Assembly: GCA_031397815.1 (NCBI GenBank) | Contig: JANNMJ010000247.1 | Coordinates: 1 to 23,597 of the forward strand | Direction: 5' to 3' | Source of the DNA: JANNMJ01 sp031397815 | Lineage (GTDB): Bacteria; Bacteroidota; Bacteroidia; Cytophagales; Hymenobacteraceae | Length of the DNA stretch: 23,597 bases | Shown: one piece after another, positions 16,529 to 23,388 of the stretch | How positions within the stretch are numbered: the stretch's first letter is position 1 | Layout of the letters: every line of letters begins with the position of its first letter | The notes under the pieces: generated by a model | What the model was told of the DNA's origin: nothing | Database searches by the model: none | Seen by the model: only the letters and a program-made list of their open reading frames with translations | Program-made: the position numbers and the translations under genes

Positions 16529-17389
16529 ATGAAAATCGCCATTATCGGAGCGGGGACAATGGGGCAGGGCATTGCCCAAGTTTGCGCCCAAGCGGGCCTC
16601 GAAACCGTCCTGTTCGACATCAACGCCGCCGCCGCCGAGCGCGCCCACCGCACGGCGCAGGAAACGTGGACGACCCTCGGCAAGAAGGGTAAAATCACCG
16701 CTGAAGCACAGGCGCAGGCGGAAGCGCACCTCACCGTCACCACTAACTTCGACGACCTCGTCGCCGATGTACTCCTCGAAGCCGTCGTGGAGCGGTTGGA
16801 TGTGAAGCAGGAGCTGTTCCGGCAGTTGGCGGCGCAGAACCGGCCCGATACGATTTTCGCCTCGAACACGTCGTCGATTCCGATTACCCGTATCGCCGCC
16901 GGTGTGCCGGGGCCGGAGCGCGTGGTGGGGCTGCATTTCTTTAACCCCGCCCCGATTATGAAGCTCGTGGAAGTGATTGCGGGGGCGGCTACTTCGGAAG
17001 AAGTTGTGCAGAAAATGGTGGCCCTCACCGAGCGCCTCGGCAAAGTGCCCGCGCGCGTCCGCGACTCGCCGGGGTTCATCGTTAACCGCGTCGCCCGGCC
17101 GTATTACACCGAGAACCTGCGGCTCTTGGAAGAAGGCGTCGCCCCGCTCGAAACCCTCGACGACTTACTCGAAAGCGCCGGCTTCCGAATGGGCGCCTTC
17201 CGGCTGATGGACCTCATCGGGGTCGACACGAACTTTTCGGTCACCTCGTCCCTTTTCGAAGCCTTCCACTACGAAGACCGCTTCCGCCCGAACCGCATTC
17301 AGCAGCAGAAAGTCGATGCCGGGCATTGGGGGCGGAAAACCGGCAAAGGATTCTATGACTACCCAGCCACACCCGAAACGGCGCGTTAA
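16529..17389 (+). CDS. 3-hydroxyacyl-CoA (3-hydroxybutyryl-CoA) dehydrogenase (286 aa)
   Basis: NAD-dependent oxidation of 3-hydroxyacyl-CoA to 3-ketoacyl-CoA (or the reverse) in fatty-acid or butyryl metabolism, in the cytoplasm. The Rossmann motif is GAGTMGQG (residues 7-14). Also present are SNTSS (about 112-116), HFFNP with the catalytic His at about 136, and DSPGFIVNRV linking to the C-terminal helical dimerisation domain with LMDLIGVD. Length matches the stand-alone (Hbd/PaaH-type) family rather than the FadB fusion. The ATG at 16529 starts directly with the Rossmann strand (MKIAIIGAG); an in-frame upstream start at 16502 would overlap the repeat. The next gene overlaps its end by 35 nt in the +1 frame, so the two are probably co-transcribed and translationally coupled. 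Confidence 0.93.
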   Translation: MKIAIIGAGTMGQGIAQVCAQAGLETVLFDINAAAAERAHRTAQETWTTLGKKGKITAEAQAQAEAHLTVTTNFDDLVADVLLEAVVERLDVKQELFRQLAAQNRPDTIFASNTSSIPITRIAAGVPGPERVVGLHFFNPAPIMKLVEVIAGAATSEEVVQKMVALTERLGKVPARVRDSPGFIVNRVARPYYTENLRLLEEGVAPLETLDDLLESAGFRMGAFRLMDLIGVDTNFSVTSSLFEAFHYEDRFRPNRIQQQKVDAGHWGRKTGKGFYDYPATPETAR

Positions 17390-17819
17390 CCGGCTGCTGG
17401 CGCTGGCCGGAGCCGCGTGTGGCGCGCTGGCGCTAGCGGTCGTGGGGTGCGGCGGGCGCGAAGACCCCAGTCCCGCCCTCCCCATCACCCCGACGAACAT
17501 CCAGATCGTCCTCTCAAACTTCGAATACCGTGACCTCAGGAACGACCGTGGTTACGTGAAAATCAAGGGCGGCACCTACGGCATCATCGTTTACCGCGAA
17601 AACGCCAGCACGTACCGCGCCTTCGAGCGCCTCTGCCCGTATCAGCCGCAGCTCGACTGTGCGCTGGTCAGCGTCGACGGGTCGAGTTTGTTCATGCGCG
17701 ACTCGTGCTGCGGCACCCAGTTCAACTTCAACGGCGAGCCAATCGGCGGTCCCGGCGCCCGCCCGTTGCAGCAGTACACGACGGCCTTGGTCGGCGGCAC
17801 GCTCTACATCACCAACTGA
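17355..17819 (+). CDS. Degenerate Rieske-fold lipoprotein lacking cluster ligands (154 aa)
   Basis: Lipoprotein signal: Lys/Arg-rich start (KRR at 8-10), hydrophobic core, lipobox VVGC with Cys32. The mature part aligns with Rieske [2Fe-2S] proteins: box I is CPYQPQLDC (Cys94, Tyr96, Cys102) where CTHLGC is expected, and box II is DSCCGTQF (Asp116, Cys118, Cys119) where CPCHGSxF is expected. It is followed by the usual GxPxGGPGARPLxxY. Three of four cluster ligands are replaced, while the two cysteines that form the structural disulfide in Rieske proteins (Cys102, Cys118) are kept. It therefore probably does not bind a normal cluster and may be a structural or binding protein on the cell surface. 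I recall related Bacteroidota lipoproteins with the same DSCCG block. The start is the ATG inside the dehydrogenase gene; an alternative ATG at 17316 adds 13 residues without improving the signal peptide. Confidence 0.82.
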   Translation: MTTQPHPKRRVNRLLALAGAACGALALAVVGCGGREDPSPALPITPTNIQIVLSNFEYRDLRNDRGYVKIKGGTYGIIVYRENASTYRAFERLCPYQPQLDCALVSVDGSSLFMRDSCCGTQFNFNGEPIGGPGARPLQQYTTALVGGTLYITN

Positions 17820-17884
17820 CCGCCCCGCCGAAACCCGTTTTCTAAGAGATTTCGGCCCTTTCGGAGATTTTTTTCCGCTTAAGC

Positions 17885-17916
17885 TTGCGCGGAAAAGCCG
17901 TTCCGCCCTACTTTTG
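17885..17916 (+). promoter_or_regulatory. Promoter of tRNA-Asn (TTG-N21-TACTTTTG)
   Basis: TTG (17885-17887) and TACTTTTG (17909-17916) fit the Bacteroidota -33/-7 consensus exactly, with a 21-base spacer. This is the clearest promoter in the window. Transcription should start near 17921. Confidence 0.7.
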
Positions 17917-17920
17917 TACT

Positions 17921-17941
17921 CCCAATCGAACAGCGATTGGG
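17921..17941 (+). promoter_or_regulatory. Hairpin in the tRNA-Asn 5' leader
   Basis: CCCAATCG (17921-17928) pairs perfectly with CGATTGGG (17934-17941) around AACAG. It sits between the predicted transcription start and the tRNA, 7 bases before the tRNA's first base. It may protect the precursor 5' end or guide processing (inference). Confidence 0.5.
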
Positions 17942-17948
17942 CATAACC

Positions 17949-18022
17949 GCTTCCTTAGCTCAGCCGGTTAGAGCATCTGACTGTTAATCAGAGGGTCCCT
18001 GGTTCGAGCCCAGGAGGGAGCG
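17949..18022 (+). tRNA. tRNA-Asn (anticodon GTT)
   Basis: A 74-nt cloverleaf. Acceptor GCTTCCT pairs with AGGGAGC (18015-18021, one T-G pair). The D-arm has AGCTCAGCCGGTTAGAGC, the anticodon stem is TCTGA/TCAGA with loop CTGTTAA and anticodon GTT at 17983-17985, and the T-arm is CCTGG-TTCGAGC-CCAGG. The discriminator base is G and CCA is not encoded. Confidence 0.97.
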
Positions 18023-18025
18023 CAT

Positions 18026-18060
18026 AAAGGCCATTTCCGGAACGGGAATGGCCTTTTTTT
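18026..18060 (+). terminator. Rho-independent terminator after tRNA-Asn
   Basis: AAAGGCCATTTCC pairs with GGGAATGGCCTTT and is followed by a run of T. It lies 4 bases after the tRNA. Confidence 0.93.
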
Positions 18061-18213
18061 ATGCCCTGCCTGCAAGATTGCCTGCAAACTTCTCGGCGCT
18101 GGGGGTTTGCGACCCCTCTTGTCAGCGGGTAGCTTTTGATGTGGAAAGACTGGGTAAGCGCCCGTTCCGGCGCATCGAGTTGGGGCGGGCGCAGCTGGTT
18201 AACTAAGCCGCCG

Positions 18214-18369
18214 ATGCACTACGCAATCATTACCACCGCTCCCCTCGGTTGGAGCTTGGTATACACTAACGCGTCCGGTCAGCTCATCAAACAGCTGGTA
18301 TGCGCGCCAAACGGCACGTTTCCGCCATCACATACTCAGCAGCTGCTCAAGCTGCCTGGAGCGTATTAG
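18214..18369 (+). CDS. Possible small ORF (51 aa), perhaps a remnant
   Basis: Starts with ATG at 18214 (MHYAIITTAPLGW...) and ends at TAG inside the left arm of the inverted-repeat element. No promoter core or known motif is visible. The frame can be extended to an ATG at 18139, just after an in-frame TAG at 18130. A stop codon inside an inverted repeat is reminiscent of the end of a transposase gene, so this could be a transposase fragment, but the sequence is not recognisable. Low confidence. Confidence 0.2.
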   Translation: MHYAIITTAPLGWSLVYTNASGQLIKQLVCAPNGTFPPSHTQQLLKLPGAY

Positions 18370-18490
18370 GCACTTCTGAGCCAGTGAAACGCGATTCTGA
18401 GCTCTGGGCCAATTGAACAAATCGAGAGTACCTGTTCTGACTGCTCAAAAAGTGCCTCAGTAATTCACAGAGTGCCTAACACGCTCTAGG
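18355..18490. repeat. 136-bp MITE-like element with 20-bp terminal inverted repeats
   Basis: CCTGGAGCGTATTAGGCACT (18355-18374) is the inverted copy, with two mismatches, of AGTGCCTAACACGCTCTAGG (18471-18490). A further internal AGTGCCTCAG (18451-18460) repeats the inner part. There is no ORF inside and no clear target duplication. Such ends resemble those of IS elements, so this may be a non-autonomous derivative. Confidence 0.65.
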
Positions 18491-18507
18491 GATTTTCACA
18501 TAGAAGC

Positions 18508-18520
18508 GGGGGGGGGGGGG
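18508..18520. repeat. Run of 13 G
   Basis: Homopolymer in the 3' flank of the esterase gene. Slippage-prone; the length may be unstable or a sequencing artefact. Confidence 0.9.
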
Positions 18521-18538
18521 AATTACCCTAAGCCTTCA

Positions 18539-18557
18539 TGTGTGTGTGTGTGTGTGT
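18539..18557. repeat. (TG)9.5 microsatellite
   Basis: Pure alternating TG tract, uncommon in bacteria, 34 bases beyond the stop codon of the esterase fusion gene on the minus strand. Confidence 0.92.
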
Positions 18558-18590
18558 CAGGACACCATCACAGGAATGGATGCGCCCGCC

Positions 18591-21125
18591 CTATTCTAAG
18601 CCCCCTACGGGCCGCTTGAAGGTCTGCCAAAAGGCCTCGTGGTACGACTTTCCCTTGAACATTAGCTTGGATTCGTAGTCGGCGTTCTCGTATGTGATGA
18701 TTTCCACTGGGGCCGTGCGGAAGGCGTAAAACTGTACGCTGATGCCCGAGCGCAGGTCGTGGGGCTGCCGAGTGAGGGGATTGGTGCCCTCCTCGGCCCA
18801 CTCCATGAAGGTGTTGGCGAGGGCGTACTTGCCGTTATCCTGCGGCTGGTAATACGCCACCTGCCGAATCTGGTGCTTGTGTACTTGCAATACTCTCTGA
18901 GCCGACTTATTCCCCCGCTCCTTCGAGAATCGGCGGGTGTTGGCGTTGAAGATGGCCGTGTCCCGCTCCCACATCAGGTCGCATTTGACCACTGCGTAAT
19001 CGGCCGCGTTGACATAGATTTTGCCAGTGTAGGCGCGCACCCACGTCGAGCCCGTCACCGCCCGAGTTTGGCGCTTGGCCATAAACGACACCACGTACAC
19101 ATCGGCACCCCGGTGGCGTTCGACCGGGCCGAGAGACAGGTTGAAATGCTTCAATTTTTTGGGATTAAACACAGGGTTCAGCTCCAATACGTCCATGTTG
19201 GTAATCATACCCACCGACTCGTTCAGGTACATGGAATGTGCCATACCGATGCTGTCCCGCTTGTTCCATTTGACTTCCTGCAAGGCTGCGTTTAAATATT
19301 GCCGCTCGCGATAGCCATTTTTGTTGTACACGTTGCTGACGTGCTCAACGTCCTGCACCAAGGTATCGCGATTGGTGGCCACTGACCGGCCGTACACGCG
19401 CATGTTATAGTCCTGTTGGACATAGTTAGCGGGCATCTGTTTTAACACCTTCTTCATAATGGTGCGGGCGTCCAAGCGCTCGGCCGTCACGCTGACCTCG
19501 GCCAGGGCGTAAGGTTCGGGCACGAGCTGCACCTGTACGGAGCCGGCGGGCACGCGCACCTGCTGGGTGCGGTAGCCCACAAACGACACCTGCAACATGA
19601 CTTCGGCGGCTGCGGGCACGGCGAGCGAAAAAGCTCCCTGCGCGTTAGACACGGTGCCCACCGTAGTGCCCGCCACCTGAATGCTGGCAAACAACACTGC
19701 TTCCCCGGTATCGGCGTCGCGGACGGTGCCGCCGATGGTACGCAGGGGCCCGGGGCGGCTGCCCGCGACCGACAGGCCAGCGGCGGTTGCGCGGCGAACC
19801 GGGGCGCGGGGCGACGAGGCGCGACCCGTCGAATCGGAGCGACTAGCCGCAGTTGGCCCACTAGCCGCGTGCGTGGGGGTCACGACCCGCAGAAACAGCA
19901 GGCCATCGAATACCGCGCTCCAGTTACCGGTAAGGGGCTTGTATTCGCCCAAGGCCACCGACGTGGCAGCCGCCTCGCCGAAGCTTTCGCGCAGGTTCAA
20001 GAAGCCGTAGGCGGGCGGGCGGGCCGCTAGCTGTGCCTCAATGCTGCCGGCCACGGGCGCGGCCACGGCGGTGGAGTCATAGCCCGGCAAGACCAGCGGG
20101 TGAAAGTACCCACCGGCCGTGGTGATGGCCAGCAGGTATGCGGCCTTAGGGTAGTGCTGTTTGAAGTGGCCACCCATCGGCGTGAACCGCTGCAGGGCGT
20201 CATCGGCCAAGACGGCGGGGCGGTTGGCAAAGTGTGCGGAGGCGCCCCAGCAAATGATTTTTTCGGCGGGGTGCTGGCGGGCGTAAAACAGCAAGTGCTC
20301 GGCCATCTGCACGTCGCGGGAATTGCTGTCTTCGACCCGGAAGGTTTCGGCCGTTTTGGCGTTCGGGTCCCGTTCCCGGTAGTGCCGCCCCTGTTCGAGC
20401 AGACCGGCTAGGCACTGCACCCAGAACTCCGCTTCGGCCCGGCGTTTGGGCTCTTTGCGGGCAATGACTTGCAGCTTCTGAGTGACGAGGCGGCTGGCGA
20501 CAGCGTAATCGGGGTAGGAAACGCTGGGTGACCAAAAGAAATAGTCGCCCATGAATGAAATGCCAGCTTCCAAAAGCTCGTAGACGTCTTCGTTCAGGTC
20601 CACGGGATGCACAAACCGTTGCAGTTCGTCTACCAGCTCGTCGGTGTAGTCGCCGCCGCTCAGTTGCGGGTCGAACCCGGCCACACGCATTTTGCCAGTC
20701 GCCAAGAAGTCCAGCGTGGGCTGAAACTCGCGGGTGTCGGTCCACACGCCGAAAATGCCTTGTTTCAAGGCGTGCCGGGCGTCTTTACCCGCGTCGATAG
20801 CCCGCTGAGCTTGATGCATTTCGTAGAAGCCGCTCTCAAACGCTACGGTGGTGAAGCCCATGCGCTGCTGCAAAAACCGAATCAGCCGGCCCTTGGCCGC
20901 TGTCACGTTGCCCTCGCCGTGCGTCGGCTCGCCCAGAAAGACCACTTGCGCATCCCCGATTTCTTTTGTCAGAAATTCCAGGTCCTTGAAATCCGTATCG
21001 GTGGGATCAATGGTGCATACCGGGTAGTAATTTAGGGAGGGCGCTGCCGTAGGCTTCGTCTGAGCGTGGGCTAAAACAACGGTTAATAGAAGGCCGATAG
21101 ATAAGCAGAACCGGGAGATAATCAT
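18591..21125 (-). CDS. Exported erythromycin-esterase-like / CarboxypepD_reg fusion protein (844 aa)
   Basis: Start at the ATG at 21125 gives a signal peptide (MIISRFCLSIGLLLTVVL, ending AHAQ); an upstream in-frame ATG adds a less likely hydrophobic extension. Residues of about 35-420 form an erythromycin esterase (EreA/SucC-like) domain with GEPTHGEGN (65-73), FESGF (96-100) and GASAHF (about 288), which match the conserved Glu/His active-site motifs. A Ser/Ala/Arg-rich linker (about 420-455) leads to a CarboxypepD_reg-like beta-sandwich (about 460-540, starting IGGTVRDADTGEAV). About 300 more residues follow that resemble the part after such domains in Bacteroidota outer-membrane DUF5686-like proteins. 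The location is probably periplasm or outer membrane. Macrolide hydrolysis cannot be assumed, since most family members have unknown substrates. It is a single gene, flanked by an insertion sequence upstream and low-complexity tracts downstream. Confidence 0.85.
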   Translation of the reverse strand: MIISRFCLSIGLLLTVVLAHAQTKPTAAPSLNYYPVCTIDPTDTDFKDLEFLTKEIGDAQVVFLGEPTHGEGNVTAAKGRLIRFLQQRMGFTTVAFESGFYEMHQAQRAIDAGKDARHALKQGIFGVWTDTREFQPTLDFLATGKMRVAGFDPQLSGGDYTDELVDELQRFVHPVDLNEDVYELLEAGISFMGDYFFWSPSVSYPDYAVASRLVTQKLQVIARKEPKRRAEAEFWVQCLAGLLEQGRHYRERDPNAKTAETFRVEDSNSRDVQMAEHLLFYARQHPAEKIICWGASAHFANRPAVLADDALQRFTPMGGHFKQHYPKAAYLLAITTAGGYFHPLVLPGYDSTAVAAPVAGSIEAQLAARPPAYGFLNLRESFGEAAATSVALGEYKPLTGNWSAVFDGLLFLRVVTPTHAASGPTAASRSDSTGRASSPRAPVRRATAAGLSVAGSRPGPLRTIGGTVRDADTGEAVLFASIQVAGTTVGTVSNAQGAFSLAVPAAAEVMLQVSFVGYRTQQVRVPAGSVQVQLVPEPYALAEVSVTAERLDARTIMKKVLKQMPANYVQQDYNMRVYGRSVATNRDTLVQDVEHVSNVYNKNGYRERQYLNAALQEVKWNKRDSIGMAHSMYLNESVGMITNMDVLELNPVFNPKKLKHFNLSLGPVERHRGADVYVVSFMAKRQTRAVTGSTWVRAYTGKIYVNAADYAVVKCDLMWERDTAIFNANTRRFSKERGNKSAQRVLQVHKHQIRQVAYYQPQDNGKYALANTFMEWAEEGTNPLTRQPHDLRSGISVQFYAFRTAPVEIITYENADYESKLMFKGKSYHEAFWQTFKRPVGGLE

Positions 21126-21369
21126 GAAAACAAAAACAGCAGCAAGAATAAAGGGGAAATTAATGAACAATGCAATTAATAGTACTGCAAGACGTGGTCA
21201 GCAAAGAACGCAAAAAAGCCTTGGCTATTGCCTTTTTTGTTACAGAACATTTTCCTGCTCGACATTCGCCTCGCCGCCCTACTGGTTAGGCGAATGTGTT
21301 ACCCAGCGGGCTACGCACCCTGTAGAAGCTACTGAAAATGGCCTGGCGCAATCCCCTCCCCCCCCCGCA
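21126..21369. other. Intergenic region between the esterase gene and the insertion sequence
   Basis: Contains an AT-rich leader for the esterase gene, a terminator-like CAAAAAAG/CTTTTTTG hairpin (21211-21239), and a second hairpin, ACATTCGCCT (21262-21271) with AGGCGAATGT (21288-21297), perfect over 10 bp. A run of nine C (21358-21366) precedes the IS end. No convincing promoter for the esterase gene can be named. Confidence 0.5.
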
Positions 21370-22603
21370 GGGTAAACGCATAGAATGGTTCTAGTGTGGG
21401 CGTCTGAATCCGTTCGAGGCCGTATGTTCCATGCCTTATGGATTCATTAGACCTGCCCTCTTTCTTAGCCGACTTCGGCGCCCTTTCCGACCCGCGAATC
21501 GCGCGTCATCGCCGCTACGCCCTGCTTGAAGTGCTGCTGCTGTGCGTGAGCGCGGGGGTCAGTGGCTATCAGGAGTGGCAGGCGATCGTCGATTTCGGCC
21601 ACACCAAGCTCGCCTGGCTGCGCCAGTACCTGCCGTTTCGCCACGGGATTCCCTCCCACGACACGGTCAATCGGGTGCTGCGTCTGCTCGATCCGCGCGC
21701 CTTCGAACGGTGTCTGCTCCAGTGGAGCAGCCGCACCCTGACGCTGCCCAGCGGCACCCACGTCTGCCTCGACGGCAAGCGCCTGCGCCGCTCGGCCACG
21801 GCGAGCGAGCAGCAAACGCCCCACGCCGACGGCGGGCGCTCGGCGGTGCATCTGCTCCACGCCTGGTGCGATGCGGCGGGGCTGTGCCTGGGGCAGTATC
21901 GCACCGATACGGGCAGCGGCGAAGTGGGGAGCGCGCCGCTGTTGCTCGAATTGCTCGAATTGCTCGACGTGCGCGGCTGCGTCGTGAGCGGCGACGCGGG
22001 CTTCACCACCCCCGCCTGCGCACAGGCCCTCCAGCAGGCCGGGGCCGACTACCTGCTGGCGCTCAAAGCCAATCAGCCGACTCTGCTGGCCGCTACCGTC
22101 GCCGCTTTTGCCGCCTGCCCGACGGCGCCTGAACCCGCGCCCGTCGAAAAACCCCGGCACGGGCGCCGCGAAACCCGCACCGCGCGGGTGCTGCCCGTCA
22201 CGGCCCTCGACCTGCCCGACGCGAGCCGGGCCGCCTGGCCGGCGGGGCAAGCGGTGGTGGAAGTCTGCGCCACCCGCACGCCGCTGCGCAGCGGAAAAGG
22301 GAATACCGAAACGCGGTACTATCTCACCAGTCTGGCCGCCGCGCCCGCCCAACTCGCCCAACTCGTGCGCCGGCATTGGACGATTGAAAACCGCCTCCAC
22401 TGGGTCCTCGATGTGGTGATGGGGGAAGATCAGAGTCGGAAACGGGCCGGTCGCGCGGCGGCCAACTACGCCGTCATTCGCAAATTCGCCCTTAACTTCT
22501 TGCGCGCCCTGCCCGAACCGATGAGCCTCCAACGACGACAAAATCACTGCGCCCTCTCCGACGAATACCGCCATCAATGCCTCGGATTTTAATGCGTTTA
22601 CCC
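21370..22603 (+). mobile_element. Intact ISAs1-family insertion sequence (about 1.23 kb)
   Basis: Perfect 12-bp terminal inverted repeats, GGGTAAACGCAT (21370-21381) and ATGCGTTTACCC (22592-22603), enclose one transposase gene. Similarity continues imperfectly inward (ATAGAAT against TTAAAAT). The size is normal for ISAs1. I find no clear target-site duplication: the flanks are C-rich on both sides (C9 before, C8 after), which makes it hard to judge. Confidence 0.88.
21438..22592 (+). CDS. ISAs1-family transposase (384 aa)
   Basis: DDE transposase that moves the surrounding IS. The N-terminal associated domain (about 8-92, FGALSDPRIARHRRYALLEV) and the catalytic core (LDGKRLRR with Asp112, SGDAGFT with Asp186, HWTIENRLHWVLDV then GED with Glu330) are all present. 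Full length for the family, no frameshift, and the stop codon TAA overlaps the first base of the right inverted repeat. The element is probably functional or recently so. Confidence 0.95.
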   Translation: MDSLDLPSFLADFGALSDPRIARHRRYALLEVLLLCVSAGVSGYQEWQAIVDFGHTKLAWLRQYLPFRHGIPSHDTVNRVLRLLDPRAFERCLLQWSSRTLTLPSGTHVCLDGKRLRRSATASEQQTPHADGGRSAVHLLHAWCDAAGLCLGQYRTDTGSGEVGSAPLLLELLELLDVRGCVVSGDAGFTTPACAQALQQAGADYLLALKANQPTLLAATVAAFAACPTAPEPAPVEKPRHGRRETRTARVLPVTALDLPDASRAAWPAGQAVVEVCATRTPLRSGKGNTETRYYLTSLAAAPAQLAQLVRRHWTIENRLHWVLDVVMGEDQSRKRAGRAAANYAVIRKFALNFLRALPEPMSLQRRQNHCALSDEYRHQCLGF

Positions 22604-22675
22604 CGGGGTAGCCCCCCCCTCCGCGCACCCCCAAACAGGGGGGTAAGGCGGTAGCACCGGGCGGCAGGTAAGGCC

Positions 22676-22683
22676 GACCTTTG
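22676..22683 (+). promoter_or_regulatory. -7 promoter core GACCTTTG for the response regulator
   Basis: GGCCGACCTTTG, the same core as at 7885 and 13985, here 51 bases before the chosen ATG. It lies just outside the insertion sequence, so the IS did not remove the core but replaced or displaced whatever lay more than 70 bp upstream. Confidence 0.5.
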
Positions 22684-22698
22684 TGGTTCCTTATCCTT

Positions 22699-22716
22699 GG
22701 CAGTACTGTTACTGCC
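22699..22716 (+). promoter_or_regulatory. Perfect hairpin in the response-regulator leader
   Basis: GGCAGTA and TACTGCC form a perfect 7-bp stem around CTGT. It lies downstream of the promoter core within the presumed 5' leader and may be an operator or an RNA hairpin. Confidence 0.4.
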
Positions 22717-22734
22717 ACCCTCATCACCACTCCT

Positions 22735-23388
22735 ATGCTCCCTGCTTCCGCCCCCGCCCCTATCCGGGTGGCCCTGATTGAAGACGACCCGAGGGTGCGC
22801 GAGCTGCTGCGCAGCTACCTCTGCCGGCAGCCGGAGCTGAATTGCGTCCTCGTGGCGGGGTCGGTGGAAGAGGCGTTGGCGGAGCTGCCCGATATGGTGG
22901 TGCTACCGCAAGTGCTCCTCCTCGATATCGGCCTGCCGGGGATGAGCGGCCTCGATGCCCTCCCGCTCTTCCGCACCCGCTTGCCCGATACCGAAATCCT
23001 GATGCAAACGGTCTTCGAAGACCCCGACCGCATCTACCTCGCCCTGTGCCGGGGCGCCGGGGGGTACGTGCTCAAGAACACCCCTCTCCCCGAAGTAAAA
23101 GCCGCCATTCTGGAGGTGATGCGCGGCGGTGCCCCGATGAGCCGCTCGGTAGCGCGCAAGGTGCTGGCGCACTTCAAGCCCACCCCATCCACCCAATCCG
23201 ATTTGCTGAGCCAGCGCGAGCGCTCCGTGCTGGAAGGCTTGGTCGATGGCCTCACGGAAAAGCAAGTCGCCTCCCGCCTCGACCTTTCCCCCCAGACCAT
23301 TCACGGCTACGTCAAGCAAGTGTACCGCAAGCTCGAAATCAACAGCCGCGCCGAGCTGATGAAGCGAGCCAGCCGGGGGGAGCTGTAA
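22735..23388 (+). CDS. NarL/FixJ-type response regulator with LuxR HTH (217 aa)
   Basis: Cytoplasmic two-component response regulator and DNA-binding transcription factor. The receiver domain (about 10-130) has the acidic pocket Glu16-Asp17-Asp18, the phosphorylation site Asp64 (LLLDIGLPGMSG), Thr92 and Lys114 (GYVLKN), all the expected residues. The LuxR-type helix-turn-helix follows, from LSQRERSVLEGL to KLEINSRAEL, near the C-terminus. The upstream in-frame TTG at 22681 overlaps the promoter core, so ATG 22735 is used. No histidine kinase lies next to it in the window; its targets are unknown. Confidence 0.93.
   Translation: MLPASAPAPIRVALIEDDPRVRELLRSYLCRQPELNCVLVAGSVEEALAELPDMVVLPQVLLLDIGLPGMSGLDALPLFRTRLPDTEILMQTVFEDPDRIYLALCRGAGGYVLKNTPLPEVKAAILEVMRGGAPMSRSVARKVLAHFKPTPSTQSDLLSQRERSVLEGLVDGLTEKQVASRLDLSPQTIHGYVKQVYRKLEINSRAELMKRASRGEL

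Larger units (their letters stand above)
18061..18590. other. Gene-poor region downstream of tRNA-Asn
   Basis: About 530 bp without a well-supported gene. It begins with a short near-direct repeat (TGCCTGCAA at 18066 and 18078), then a small ORF (18214-18369), an inverted-repeat element (18355-18490), a G13 run and a TG microsatellite. Its base composition is less GC-rich than its neighbours. The position just behind a tRNA gene suggests possible former integration, but I see no duplicated tRNA 3' end and no integrase. Confidence 0.6.

Noticed and set aside
18015..18090. tRNA-Asn 3' end as an integration site of a genomic island
   Set aside because: No second copy of the tRNA 3' end and no integrase gene were found in the window; a normal terminator follows the tRNA directly.
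18591..21125. Calling the esterase fusion a macrolide resistance gene
   Set aside because: Only the broad family motifs are visible; the exported multi-domain architecture differs from known EreA/EreB, so resistance is not supported.
21262..21297. Hairpin ACATTCGCCT/AGGCGAATGT containing GTTAGGC, resembling an integron attC core
   Set aside because: The complementary RYYYAAC box and the two-part stem of an attC site are missing, and no integron integrase or cassette is present.
21465..22730. 421-codon frame antisense to the transposase
   Set aside because: Gly/Arg/Ala-rich shadow that runs out of the IS into the flank; no motif and no start signal.
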